A stretch of 64,000 nt of DNA from Denitrovibrio sp. (GCA_002869145.1 PKTM01000028.1:17942-81941); one strand, 5' to 3'; shown: positions 1-8,516, numbered from the stretch's first letter. The notes: generated from the sequence alone by a model not told the origin. Numbers and translations are program-made.

Positions 1-537
1 CAGCTTATCAATATCGTCTTGTGATGCATCATCCACGGATGCCGGGTCCTTCTCTTGCTTAAGTTTAATGAATCCGAGTATAGCGCCTAGTCTTCCGCCC
101 ATATCTCTGACAGCACTTATTACCTTTTGGAGTTTTTGTTCAGTGATATCTTGGAATTCAAGCGCGTGCAGAATCTTAAATCCGCTACTGTCAGCTTGCT
201 CAAGCTCTTGTTCCAGTTTAACTATTTTTTTCAAAATGGCCGCCGTATCTTTTTTGTGAACCAAATCTTCCAGATCATTTATCTCTTCGATAAACTCTTG
301 ATAGTAGTTGTTTAATGTATCAGCATTTTCCATTAGATCCAGTGTGGCATCCTCTGTGGTCTAAGTTACCGATTCCAGAGTAGAGAGAACATTAGGTATA
401 TGTTCGTTTGATGTTGCCAGTGATGGGCCAATTTCATCCACACGTTTTTTTGTTTCCATTATAAGATCAAGCAGCTCTTTAATCTCGCTCTTGATGTTAA
501 TGCCAATATCAACAGATTCGCCGTCAATTATTTTTTT
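1..537 (-). pseudogene. cheZ: CheZ-like chemotaxis phosphatase, in-frame TAG, C-terminus beyond window
   Basis: CheZ dephosphorylates CheY-P in the flagellar chemotaxis pathway. Reading the minus strand from 537 gives a helical protein with the motif LEFQDITEQKLQKV near nt 115-165, which holds the active-site Asp and Gln of the family (E. coli QDFQDLTGQ). The last visible residues, ASQDDIDKL, resemble the start of the C-terminal CheY-binding helix, so only a few codons should lie beyond position 1. The frame is interrupted by TAG at 361-363 inside the conserved-looking stretch SVT-stop-TTEDAT. No start codon with a ribosome binding site is visible. The first ATG after the TAG is at 333. Upstream, the frame is continuous with the acidic ORF except for TAA at 538-540. 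It could be a decayed gene, a recoded gene or sequence error; the CheZ identity itself is fairly secure. Confidence 0.7.
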
Positions 538-1134
538 TTAGAGTGATTTTAGTTTTTCAAATTCTTCAGCACCCGACTGCGCAGTTGTTGCGGAGATATT
601 TTTCAGTTCTGCCATTGGGTCATCATCATCATCTTCAGACAGCAAATCATTGTCAGTTTCAGCACTTGCTTCATCATCTTTTTCTTGCAAATCAGCCGCA
701 GGCTCATCCTCTTCCTCCGGCATGTCAAGTTCCAGTAGACCATCTTCATCTGAAATGTATTCATCCAGATTTTGTTCATCCAAAGTTTGTTCTATAATAT
801 CTTCTGTCTCAGCAGGAACTTCCAGTTTATCTAAAATATCTGACATCTCGTCATTGTTTTCTAGATCATCTTCCAATTCGCCCAGAAGTTCTTCTGTGTC
901 ATCTTCTGCCAAATCTGATTCTTCTTCTACTTCGGGATCTTCTTCGATATCTAACACTTCCTCAGCAGGTTCTTCTTCTGTGATATCCTCATTTTCATCT
1001 TCAGATTCGAGACTAAAATCTTCGTCTATTATGGAATCATCATCTTCGTTTGTTTCTTCTGAGATTTCTTCTGGAGTGAGTTCTTCTGGAGTGGTTTGAG
1101 GCTCCTCTTCAGGAGCCTCTAATGTATTAGCTAC
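538..1134 (-). pseudogene. Acidic low-complexity segment, out-of-frame continuation of CheW and in frame with CheZ
   Basis: This stretch codes about 198 residues dominated by Glu, Asp and Ser, and ends at TAA 538-540. It has no convincing start: the only usable candidate is a GTG at 957 without a ribosome binding site, and the frame is open further upstream to the poly-A tract at 1138-1148. Shifting the CheW frame by one base in that tract gives ..NKKKKEVANTLEAPEEEP.., which matches the style of the linker after the first copy of the CheW tail repeat. Downstream it is in the same frame as the CheZ region, with only the TAA between. The simplest reading is a linker joining CheW and CheZ in one polypeptide. 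A free-standing small acidic protein starting at 957 is the alternative. Confidence 0.45.
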
Positions 1135-2120
1135 TTCTTTTTTTTTTTGTTCAGCTCTTCTGTTTCAGCCTCTCTTTTGGCCAGTTCAAGTGCGATGAGG
1201 TCGTCAAGTTCTACCTGCTCAACATGTCCATCTTCTGCATCCATCTTTGAACCGCTCTGGTTGAGGGCATCGTTTAGTATATCGTCAAGGTCATCTGAAG
1301 CTACTTCTTCAGATTTTTTTTTTGGTTCTTCCTCGTTTTCGTCTTCTTCTTTTTTCTTTTTGTTCAGCTCTTCTGTTTCAGCTTCTCTTTTGGATAGCTC
1401 AAGAGCAATAAGATCATCAATAGAGCTGCCGACTTCATCATCTGCGGAGCCTTCATCGAAAGTTGTTTCGCTTTCAATTTCATCTTCTTCTGCTGACCCT
1501 ATGGCTGCAGTAGCTTCTTCAGGTTCTTCTGCATATTCCTGCTCTACTGTTGAGGCTATCTCCTGATAGTTTTGTTCAGCTGAAGGGAGAGCCATTTGAC
1601 CGAGGATAGTCTTTTTCAGGTCGCTTTCGATGGATTTGTCATCGTTTACAACACTGTCTATGTCAAGAAGTATGATTAGTCTGTCCTGATATTTGCATAT
1701 ACCGAGGATGTATTCCTGACCGACTGTTCCCACAAGAGGAGGTGTCGGCTCAACCATGCTTTTATTTATTCTGATAACTTCTGTAACTTCGTCAACGACA
1801 AAGCCAATATTTTCTGTTTCGAACCTTACAACTATGATACGAGTTTCTTTGTCAAAGTCCATTTTATCCAGAGAGAAGCGAATACGAAGGTCTATTACAG
1901 GGATGACCTTTCCGCGAAGGTTCATAACACCGAGAACAAAACCTTCTGTTCGTGGCACAGAGGTAATTTCTACGGTTCTTATGATCTCCTGAATTTTCAG
2001 GACATCTATGGCATATTCTTCTTCGCCGAGCTTAAGTCCGACAAGCTGGATGACTTCCATCCCTTCTCTGTAATCATTATTGTCGTAATCAAGTTCGCTT
2101 ATTGGTTGTAGATTGCTCAC
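1131..2120 (-). CDS. cheW: CheW-domain chemotaxis adaptor with long acidic repeat tail
   Basis: CheW couples chemoreceptors to the CheA kinase at the cytoplasmic membrane. Residues about 20-165 form the CheW domain, with the typical core LGVMNLRGKVIPVIDLRIRF. The remaining half is unusual for CheW (normally about 150-170 aa): an acidic tail with two copies of a segment beginning DDLIALEL(S/A)KREAETEEL followed by a Lys run, at nt about 1335-1430 and 1140-1200. The start is GTG at 2120 behind AAGGGG. The ORF ends in TAG just after an 11-A tract (1138-1148). The matching part of the first repeat has 12 bases there, so a one-base deletion or slippage is likely, and the real protein may continue into the acidic segment and CheZ. 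It lies directly after the MinD-like gene, so they are probably one operon. Confidence 0.85.
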   Translation of the reverse strand: MSNLQPISELDYDNNDYREGMEVIQLVGLKLGEEEYAIDVLKIQEIIRTVEITSVPRTEGFVLGVMNLRGKVIPVIDLRIRFSLDKMDFDKETRIIVVRFETENIGFVVDEVTEVIRINKSMVEPTPPLVGTVGQEYILGICKYQDRLIILLDIDSVVNDDKSIESDLKKTILGQMALPSAEQNYQEIASTVEQEYAEEPEEATAAIGSAEEDEIESETTFDEGSADDEVGSSIDDLIALELSKREAETEELNKKKKEEDENEEEPKKKSEEVASDDLDDILNDALNQSGSKMDAEDGHVEQVELDDLIALELAKREAETEELNKKKKK

Positions 2121-2130
2121 CTGGCACCCC

Positions 2131-3015
2131 TTAAAGCTTCGTTATAATATGGCTTCGAATATCGTCCATGCATTTGGAGACATCACTCTTCATATTGTTT
2201 AAATAGTATGGCTTCAAAAGCTTAATACTATCGCTTACGCTAATATCATATGGCAAAAAACCTAATTTTTCAATATTAATACCGAGATATTTTTTAGTCA
2301 CAGATTCAAAACCGTAAAAAACATTAAGTTCTTTTCTGGTTTTAATAAGATTTAGCACTATGCCAACCTTGTATTCGCTGACTATCTGCCGTATCTCCTG
2401 CAACACATCTGCATCAACAGCACACACCTCTTTGTATATGGTGTTGATGTTCGGGAACTGCATGCTTTTGCTGTGCAGTCTCTTGCAAATGTCACTCATA
2501 GAAGGATTTTTTTTCAAAAAAAGTTCTATCTTTCGGTAGAGAGCCACTTTTAAAAAACCGTATGAGTTCTCTATGGAGGTGGGCTCAGAATTCATTATTA
2601 TGATCTTTTTTTCTGCAAAATTGAAAAAATCTATGGTGTTGTAGCTGGTGCCAGCACCAAGATCAAAAAGTATATATTTATAATTGAGTGATTTTAGCTT
2701 ATTCAGTATTTTAAGCTTTTCGAAATTAGTTATGTGGGCTATCCCTAAAACGTCGCTGGAACCTCCGATGAAGTCGACATCCGCAGGGGATCTTGTAATC
2801 ACTTTATCAATGTCTATTTTATCTTTTAAAAACTCGTACAGGCCCAGACCGGGTATTTTCAACCCTACAAAGTCATGCAGATTTGCGCCGCCTAAATCTG
2901 CATCCACAAGCAGTATGTCGTTGCCTGCTAATTTTAGAGACATGGAAAGGTTTGCTGAAAAAAAACTCTTACCCACTCCCCCTTTGCCACTGGCAACTGC
3001 AAGAATTTCTGCCAT
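2131..3015 (-). CDS. MinD/ParA-like P-loop ATPase (FlhG/FleN-type)
   Basis: The protein is a deviant Walker-A ATPase of the MinD/ParA/FlhG group. It opens with ILAVASGKGGVGKSFFSANL (KGGxGKS with the signature lysine), followed by the switch ILLVDADLGGANLHDF. Such proteins act as membrane- or pole-associated switches in flagellar number control, chemotaxis cluster placement or chromosome partition. Length (294 aa) is normal. A middle segment of about 40 residues (IELFLKKNPSMSDICKRLHS..) is less typical of MinD itself. It is sandwiched between DUF2062 and CheW/CheZ genes on the same strand, which argues for a role in motility or chemotaxis array placement rather than septum siting; no minC or minE is near. 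The exact subfamily is inference. Confidence 0.85.
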   Translation of the reverse strand: MAEILAVASGKGGVGKSFFSANLSMSLKLAGNDILLVDADLGGANLHDFVGLKIPGLGLYEFLKDKIDIDKVITRSPADVDFIGGSSDVLGIAHITNFEKLKILNKLKSLNYKYILFDLGAGTSYNTIDFFNFAEKKIIIMNSEPTSIENSYGFLKVALYRKIELFLKKNPSMSDICKRLHSKSMQFPNINTIYKEVCAVDADVLQEIRQIVSEYKVGIVLNLIKTRKELNVFYGFESVTKKYLGINIEKLGFLPYDISVSDSIKLLKPYYLNNMKSDVSKCMDDIRSHIITKL

Positions 3016-3017
3016 GT

Positions 3018-3470
3018 TTATACACTATCCTTATATTTTTTAACAAGATAATAAGTCAGGATATACGTTATCGCACCAAGAATCAACCCAAGCAGATGCG
3101 AACCTGTAAAAAATGGCACTAAAAAAGTTTTCGCTGTGGTTAAAAGGTTTGAAAACGTTATGTCTGAAAAGTTAACTGTTAGCTCTGCCCGCTGCCCTGT
3201 CACCCACTCTCCAAACTTGTAACTAAGCGTATATATAGGTATGAAAGTAAGGGGGTTTGTTATGTATGCACCTACTATAAGAGGGTACAAAGGGAGATTA
3301 AAGACAAAGGATGTCCCGATGGCTATCACGGTATGAAAGCCAATGTATGGAGAAAAGCCGATTACCACCCCAATAGCAGCCGCAGCAGCTATTCGGCTAG
3401 GAGGGCAGTCGAGCAGAAGAATTTTACGTATTTTGATTTTAAATCTCGAAATCATGAAAATTAATAGCAT
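3018..3470 (-). CDS. DUF2062 membrane protein
   Basis: A 150-residue integral membrane protein of the DUF2062 type. The diagnostic part is the small-residue-rich segment SRIAAAAAIGVVIGFSPYIG followed by FHTVIAIGTSFVFNLPLYPLI and NPLTFIPIYTLSYKFGEW. Two or three hydrophobic helices are visible, the last at the C-terminus (LGLILGAITYILTYYLV) before a Lys-rich tail. No biochemical function is established for the family. Its stop is two bases from the start of the MinD-like gene, so the two are translationally close and probably co-transcribed. Neither possible ATG (3470, 3455) has a clear ribosome binding site, so the start is uncertain. Confidence 0.8.
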   Translation of the reverse strand: MLLIFMISRFKIKIRKILLLDCPPSRIAAAAAIGVVIGFSPYIGFHTVIAIGTSFVFNLPLYPLIVGAYITNPLTFIPIYTLSYKFGEWVTGQRAELTVNFSDITFSNLLTTAKTFLVPFFTGSHLLGLILGAITYILTYYLVKKYKDSV

Positions 3471-3669
3471 TAAAAAAAGAAAATGTCTTTAAAAGAAATT
3501 AAGGTAATAGAGATATACTTGATAGACAAGACTATTATAAAATAATTATGCTGATAAATGTTAATTAAGTATCCGAAAAGATAATAATTATTCAAAATAA
3601 GATAAAAAAAGATTGTTAAAACAAACACTAGGGGTATTATTAAGGTATAAACAAGGGGCTTTAGAGTGA

Positions 3670-3687
3670 ATGATTATATATAATCAT
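3670..3687. promoter_or_regulatory. Perfect 18-bp palindrome in divergent intergenic region
   Basis: ATGATTATATATAATCAT is its own reverse complement. It lies in the 368-bp AT-rich gap (3471-3838) between the DUF2062 gene (minus) and the XRE/S24-like regulator (plus), about 150 bp before the regulator start. A palindrome of this length between divergent genes beside an HTH protein is a plausible operator; the link is inference. The rest of the gap shows no coding potential. Confidence 0.4.
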
Positions 3688-3748
3688 GGTTGCTTCAATT
3701 GTTAAATACAAGTTGGTCATTTTCAATACGTAAAACAGTTATCATTGC

Positions 3749-3762
3749 GACAAGTGTTTGTC
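3749..3762. promoter_or_regulatory. Inverted repeat GACAA-N4-TTGTC upstream of XRE regulator
   Basis: GACAAGTGTTTGTC has 5-bp arms around a 4-bp spacer and sits about 77 bp before the start at 3839, where an autoregulatory operator would be expected. A related half-site ACAAACACT occurs at about 3621. Direct evidence of binding is absent. Confidence 0.3.
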
Positions 3763-3838
3763 ACGTTGCGGATAAATTGATTTTTCGTTTTGCAAATAGT
3801 TGATTTACTGAGTAAAAATAATGAGGTAAAATAGGATT

Positions 3839-4657
3839 ATGTTGGGAAACAAGATAAGAAAATTGATTAAACGGAAGGGTCTCAAACAGGTCGATGTATG
3901 TCGAGCAGTGGGATTGTCACCTTCACGCCTTTCAAACTACCTTAGCGGCAGCAGAGAACCGGATCTTGAAACACTTTCAAGGATTGCCAGATTCCTAGAA
4001 GTGAAACTTGATTATTTCGCTTATGGCGATAATATCAAAAACACAAAAGATACGGGCGAAAATATTCGCAAAATGAGAGAAAAAAGGGGTTTTACAAAAA
4101 ACGACCTGGCGGCTGTAGCTAAGATTGATGTTCAAGCGTTAACCCGTCTTGAGCTTGGTCATGGAGAGTTTGAAAGAGATTTAATCGAGAACCTTGCGCT
4201 TTGTCTCACTTGTAGTGTGACAGACCTGATAGGGTCTGAAGAAGGCTACTCTTTTGAGCAGTCTAATGCTGCTGTAGCAGCAGAGAGCGAAGTTGTTGCT
4301 TATGAACCTGCAACACCTTCTATTGAAATCACATTATCAGATGTAGAAGACGGAAGATGCGAGGTGGAAAAGGGTGCATTCTGGGTATACGTCAACGACG
4401 GAAGATTTGCACCGAAGGTCAATGAAACTGACATATTATATGTTGAGAAGGTTCTTTTGAAGGGGATAAGCGACAGAGACGTTGTTCTTTATTTCGACAA
4501 TGATTCGCTTAAATTCATGAGAGCGTTTCTCTCCGGTGGAAATGTACTGCTGGCACCAGAAGTTGGAGCTGGCGAACCTGTTACCTATAAGAAAGAAGGC
4601 GAACTTGCCTCCGGGTGCAGAGTTTACAAAATCCACTGGCAGGCTCTAAAATATTGA
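3839..4657 (+). CDS. Double-HTH XRE regulator with S24/LexA-like C-terminal domain
   Basis: The N-terminus holds one clear XRE helix-turn-helix (residues about 5-60, KGLKQVDVCRAVGLSPSRLS) and a second, weaker one (about 75-130, RGFTKNDLAAVAKIDVQALT). The C-terminal third has the beta-rich layout of S24/LexA/CI-type domains. In those proteins the segment GDSMxPxI contains the catalytic Ser, while here the equivalent appears to be VNDGRFAPKV, so the Ser is missing; the later SLKFMRAF retains a Lys where the general base would lie. It should therefore bind DNA and dimerise but not self-cleave. It is alone on its strand, with palindromes upstream and a terminator downstream. It might be a stress or metabolite-responsive regulator; it is not adjacent to the phage genes. 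Confidence 0.8.
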   Translation: MLGNKIRKLIKRKGLKQVDVCRAVGLSPSRLSNYLSGSREPDLETLSRIARFLEVKLDYFAYGDNIKNTKDTGENIRKMREKRGFTKNDLAAVAKIDVQALTRLELGHGEFERDLIENLALCLTCSVTDLIGSEEGYSFEQSNAAVAAESEVVAYEPATPSIEITLSDVEDGRCEVEKGAFWVYVNDGRFAPKVNETDILYVEKVLLKGISDRDVVLYFDNDSLKFMRAFLSGGNVLLAPEVGAGEPVTYKKEGELASGCRVYKIHWQALKY

Positions 4658-4731
4658 TCTTATACAATATTAGAGGGTAATAGTTTTATGAATGAATCAG
4701 CTTAAACCTGATTTAATTTCATAAACTTGCT

Positions 4732-4769
4732 TAAAAAAAAGCCCGTTCATTTTAGCGGGCTTTTTTTTT
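4732..4769. terminator. Bidirectional Rho-independent terminator
   Basis: A run of A, then AGCCCG-N9-CGGGCT-type stem, then a run of T, placed between the convergent 3' ends of the XRE/S24-like gene and amtB. The A and T tracts on both sides allow termination in either direction. Confidence 0.85.
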
Positions 4770-4774
4770 ATATA

Positions 4775-6103
4775 TCACTTGATGTATGACCTTGAATATT
4801 CCGGGTAAGCATCAATTCCGTGTTCGTAGAAGTCGAGCCCTTCAAGCTCAACCTGTTCAGAAACACGAAGCCTGATAACAGAGTTGATTATCTTAAAAAT
4901 AATGAATGATGCACCAAAAGCCCATACGAATGCAGCTACGATGCCTATTATTTGAGACATAAACACAGGTTCCATAGAGCCTGTTTCGAAGTTATAGTTA
5001 AATATGCCAGCCGCAAGAGTACCCCACACCCCGCAAACGCCGTGAACGGAGACAGCTCCAACCGGATCATCAACTTTGATTCTGTCAAAGAACTGTACGG
5101 AGAGAACAACAACTACGCCAGATATAAGCCCTATGAGTATAGCGTAAGCTGGTGTAACATTTGCACAGCCTGCTGTTATCCCTACTAAACCTGCAAGAGC
5201 CCCGTTGAGAGACATTCCTGCGTCAAACTTTTTATAAAACATATATGTGAGCCACATGGCGGACATGATACCAGCCGCAGGGGAAAGTGTAGTATTAACA
5301 GCAATAAGCGGAAGCATGGAGTCTGCTGCTGTTTGAGAACCAACGTTGAAACCATACCACCCAAACCATAGAACAAAAACGCCTATCGTGGCAAGTGGGA
5401 TATTGTGTCCGGGGATAGCTCTTATTTTACCATCTTTAGAATATTTCCCGATTCTGGGTCCTAGAACTATAGCACCCGCAAGTGCTGCCCATCCACCAAT
5501 AGAGTGAACAACTGTAGAACCTGCGAAGTCTATAAAACCTATACCTTCAAGCCACCCGTTACCGTTAAAAAGGCTTCCCCACGCCCAACTGCCATAGACT
5601 GGGTAAATGAATGCTGTCATTAATACTGAAAAAATCATGTAAGCTTTGAAATTTGCCCTTTCAGCAACAGCTCCAGAAACAATAGTTGCTGCTGTTGCGC
5701 AGAAAACCGCCTGAAAAATCCAGAAACAAAGTGTCCAGTTATCAGCAGGATCCCAGTTAGAGATGAAAAAACCTTCTGTACCAAAAAAACCTGTAGTAGT
5801 ACTGCCAAACATTATAGCAAAACCGATTGCCCAAAAAGCAATTGCACCGATGGAGAAGTCCATCAGGTTTTTCATAATGATATTTACAGCATTTTTTGCT
5901 CTGGTGAAGCCGGATTCAACACATGCAAATCCGAGCTGCATAAAAAATACCATGAAAGCAGCTATAAGCGTCCAGAGCCAGTCAGCATTAGCCTGAACAG
6001 CAGCTATCTCAATTGCTAGAGACTCCAGTGTTGGAGCCTCTTCAGCAAAAGCTGTGGCGCTGATACCGCTTATTATAAGTAATGCAAGAATTTGTCTTAA
6101 CAT
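4775..6103 (-). CDS. amtB: Ammonium transporter AmtB
   Basis: AmtB is a trimeric inner-membrane channel for ammonia/ammonium. The 442-residue product starts with a signal peptide (MLRQILALLIISGISATAFA-EE), as in mature AmtB proteins, followed by about eleven hydrophobic helices. Family segments are clear: FMQLGFACVESGFTRAKNAV, STVVHSIGGWAALAGAIVLG and VHGVCGVWGTLAAGIF, containing conserved pore histidines. The start ATG at 6103 is chosen because TTGGAG lies eight bases before it and the signal peptide begins there; a longer frame to 6202 would overlap glnK. It follows glnK by 16 bp, the standard glnK-amtB pair, in which GlnK plugs the channel when nitrogen is plentiful. Confidence 0.97.
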   Translation of the reverse strand: MLRQILALLIISGISATAFAEEAPTLESLAIEIAAVQANADWLWTLIAAFMVFFMQLGFACVESGFTRAKNAVNIIMKNLMDFSIGAIAFWAIGFAIMFGSTTTGFFGTEGFFISNWDPADNWTLCFWIFQAVFCATAATIVSGAVAERANFKAYMIFSVLMTAFIYPVYGSWAWGSLFNGNGWLEGIGFIDFAGSTVVHSIGGWAALAGAIVLGPRIGKYSKDGKIRAIPGHNIPLATIGVFVLWFGWYGFNVGSQTAADSMLPLIAVNTTLSPAAGIMSAMWLTYMFYKKFDAGMSLNGALAGLVGITAGCANVTPAYAILIGLISGVVVVLSVQFFDRIKVDDPVGAVSVHGVCGVWGTLAAGIFNYNFETGSMEPVFMSQIIGIVAAFVWAFGASFIIFKIINSVIRLRVSEQVELEGLDFYEHGIDAYPEYSRSYIK

Positions 6104-6119
6104 TTTATTTACTCCAAGG

Positions 6120-6470
<351 letters not shown>

Positions 6471-6497
6471 CTAGAAAACTTTAGTTAAACCATTGTT

Positions 6498-6513
6498 ATC
6501 AAAAGTCATGCCA
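6498..6513 (-). promoter_or_regulatory. Sigma-54-type (-24/-12) promoter for glnK-amtB
   Basis: On the minus strand the sequence TGGCATGACTTTTGAT matches the RpoN consensus TGGCACG-N4-TTGCT at all but two positions, with correct GG-to-TG spacing. It lies about 40 bp before glnK, the usual place for NtrC/RpoN-controlled glnK-amtB promoters. Confidence 0.55.
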
Positions 6514-6719
6514 GTTTTGTTAAGTTGTTAAGCACACGGATTAAAGTGTATGAAAACATGTATTGTTGTGTTTTGAAGTATTAAATAACGAATAATTTAT
6601 AAACATGCGTTGATTAAAAAGTGATCAGTATATTTCGAATTTGCATAATTTATCAGTATTTTCTATTTATACTTATTAAAGAGTTAGTAATTTAACAGGA
6701 TGGTTGATATTAACCCCGG

Positions 6720-6758
6720 CGGCAGCCTTTGTGCTGAGAACGCTGAGAATGGCTGCCG
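6720..6758. repeat. Inverted repeat with internal tandem repeat at left edge of phage operon
   Basis: CGGCAGCC (6720-6727) pairs with GGCTGCCG (6751-6758); the loop contains GCTGAGAA twice with a 9-bp period. It sits between the glnK promoter region and the last phage gene, so it may be the transcription end of the phage operon or a scar of the phage end. The surrounding 6514-6787 stretch has no gene I can support. Confidence 0.45.
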
Positions 6759-6787
6759 ATTTATCATCGAGGTTCGTTGGGTTTAGA

Positions 6788-7021
6788 TTAACTTTTTTTG
6801 CCGGAGAGATCATCAATTCTCTCCTGTATCCTGTTTATGTCACTGTGCAGAAGTTTATGTTTATCTTTGCACTCATTTTTGGCAACATAGTCACGGGCGA
6901 GTATGACATTTGTTCTCTCCTGGCCTTTTCGAAGTTCGTTTATCGATTTCCATATGGGTATCAGTACTATGCTTGCTGTACTTCCCACTGTTTGAATCAC
7001 ATCAAATATCTCATATGTCAT
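6788..7021 (-). CDS. Small phage protein, one membrane segment plus coiled coil
   Basis: A 77-residue product at the end of the virion operon. The N-terminal region has a hydrophobic stretch (IQTVGSTASIVLIPIWKSI) and the rest is charged and helical (SDINRIQERIDDLSGKK). This layout is common in small phage proteins near tail fibre or lysis genes, but no specific function can be read. It begins 8 bp after the preceding gene, so it is clearly part of the operon. No endolysin accompanies it. Confidence 0.6.
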   Translation of the reverse strand: MTYEIFDVIQTVGSTASIVLIPIWKSINELRKGQERTNVILARDYVAKNECKDKHKLLHSDINRIQERIDDLSGKKS

Positions 7022-7028
7022 TTTATCC

Positions 7029-7268
7029 TCAGTATGCCTCAGGCATTTCTGGAAATGTTGTATTAAATGGAAACCCTGTCTGCTCTGTTATATCTCTGAG
7101 AGCCTGTCTGTATGTTTGCAAAGCTGTTTTATCTGCTATAGGGTAGTCCGGCATCATAAGATAATCGGTCTCTTTCAGAAGCCTGTCCCGTTCTGCTCTG
7201 ACTTTCTCCGCCTCTGCTTCGTATCTTTCCTGTTCCAGCATCTGTGCTGTTTTAATATTTTTAAACAT
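7029..7268 (-). CDS. Phage tail fibre assembly chaperone-like protein
   Basis: The 79-residue sequence has an N-terminal charged helix (EAEAEKVRAERDRLLKETDYLM) followed by MPDYPIADKTALQTYRQALR and a Pro-rich end (GFPFNTTFPEMPEAY). The series TDYLMxPDYP..YRQALRDI..GFP is characteristic of small phage proteins that follow tail fibre genes and are thought to assist fibre folding or attachment. It overlaps the preceding gene by 8 bp. Family assignment is by motif recall and is moderately sure. Confidence 0.65.
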   Translation of the reverse strand: MFKNIKTAQMLEQERYEAEAEKVRAERDRLLKETDYLMMPDYPIADKTALQTYRQALRDITEQTGFPFNTTFPEMPEAY

Positions 7269-7614
7269 TAGAATCTCCTGTAATGTCTATAGTTGCTTGT
7301 CCTGAATAGACTGGTTCTGTGTCTGACAGCCACTGCACAGGGGCAATTACATCGCCCTCTGCAATGTCTACTGTCCAGTTCTCAATAGGTGCAGTTTGGT
7401 GGTTCTCTGCTTTGTTATTGTCATATTTAAAAAGTATTTTGCATTCTTCTCTTGTCACTGTGCCGATAAAGGGAAGCTCTGCTTCTGCCAGACCGCCTTC
7501 AGGTATTTCAGAGAGATCATAATCAGTCCCGTCTACGGTGATTACGAGTCCGCTGACAAATATCTCTGTTGTTTCCCCGTTAAAATTTGCTTGTGGTGAT
7601 AAATGTATTTTCAT
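7261..7614 (-). CDS. Phage protein, beta-rich, upstream of fibre chaperone
   Basis: A 117-residue product of unknown function. It looks beta-rich (QANFNGETTEIFVSGLVITV..) with many acidic residues and no membrane segment or signal peptide. Its position between a fibre-like gene and a fibre-assembly-like gene suggests a fibre tip or accessory protein. It overlaps the next gene by 8 bp and follows the previous by 13 bp. Confidence 0.6.
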   Translation of the reverse strand: MKIHLSPQANFNGETTEIFVSGLVITVDGTDYDLSEIPEGGLAEAELPFIGTVTREECKILFKYDNNKAENHQTAPIENWTVDIAEGDVIAPVQWLSDTEPVYSGQATIDITGDSNV

Positions 7615-7627
7615 GCTTATTTACTCC

Positions 7628-8503
7628 TTAATACCAACGACCGACTTTAAGCTTGTTTGAATCTATACTTGCTGGAGTACCAACAAAAGACACAGGGTCT
7701 GTCACAATTGCTGAGTTTGAATTTGTGCAGATCAGAGTCCCATCAGCGAACTTGACATACTCCCCGTTTGCATTTGAGCCTCTTTCAACTATTGGCGCTA
7801 AAATTGAGCCGTCAGTACGTTTGACAGAGACAGCACCTGATGAGGTTATGCGCATATGTTCTGTATCGTTAATTCCAAAAACTATTGGTGAGGTATTTGC
7901 TGTACTTATAAGCAATGCGCTGGGATAGTTTATGCCGTCATATGACGTGGTATTAATTACAGCCAAATTTGCATTAGGTAATCCAGCAGTTGAGCCTGCA
8001 CGGAGAGTTCCAAACTGTAAAAATTGCAGGACACGAGACCCATCATCTGATAACACCTCAGCTGACCCGAAAGATTCACTTGATTGACACACAGCGCTGA
8101 CCACACCATTATTAACTAATTTTCCGCTGTCATCGATAGTTGCAGAGCTATTCTGCACCGCACCAGTAATGCCGTCAAACCTAACAATAGCATTGTCAGT
8201 GGAAGCTCCGCCTAGCCCTTTAGCTTCCCAGGCGGACTTGGCAGCTGAAAGGACTTCAGTAAGTTCTTGCCCGTCCAGTTTGTCTGCGTCAAGTCCGGAG
8301 CCTCCGCCATCAACAGTTTTGATCTTTTCAAGCAATTCAGAAGAGGTGTCAAGGTTGCCTACTGAAACCTTTAATGCAGGATCACCAGATTCGTCCAGAA
8401 CCATATTAAGCACTTCACCATCTGTTTTGTAGATGGTCTTCAGAGAATCGTCACTGCTGTCGAACACAGCGTTAAGTATCTCTCTAACACTTTTGTAACT
8501 CAT
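7628..8503 (-). CDS. Phage tail fibre-like protein
   Basis: A 291-residue protein typical of the distal part of phage fibres. After a helical N-terminal part it shows the stem motif ASTDNAIVRFDGITGAVQNS followed by DDSGKLVNNG, repeatedly seen in fibre shafts, and a C-terminal part EYVKFADGTLICTNSN.., which resembles the knob region of tail fibres. The start ATG at 8503 has a strong GGAGG site (ATGGAGGAAAAAC). It likely forms a trimeric fibre for host recognition. Confidence 0.75.
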   Translation of the reverse strand: MSYKSVREILNAVFDSSDDSLKTIYKTDGEVLNMVLDESGDPALKVSVGNLDTSSELLEKIKTVDGGGSGLDADKLDGQELTEVLSAAKSAWEAKGLGGASTDNAIVRFDGITGAVQNSSATIDDSGKLVNNGVVSAVCQSSESFGSAEVLSDDGSRVLQFLQFGTLRAGSTAGLPNANLAVINTTSYDGINYPSALLISTANTSPIVFGINDTEHMRITSSGAVSVKRTDGSILAPIVERGSNANGEYVKFADGTLICTNSNSAIVTDPVSFVGTPASIDSNKLKVGRWY

Positions 8504-8516
8504 GTTTTTCCTCCAT

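Noticed and set aside
650..1566. Ser-rich plus-strand open frames
   Set aside because: They are mirrors of GAA/GAT-rich acidic coding on the minus strand and have no ribosome sites.
3839..4657. Prophage CI-type repressor
   Set aside because: It is separated from the phage genes by amtB-glnK and a terminator, and lacks the cleavage Ser; a chromosomal regulator is as likely.
6704..7066. Plus-strand open frame over the end of the phage operon
   Set aside because: It runs antisense to two compact phage genes and its composition is unlike a protein.
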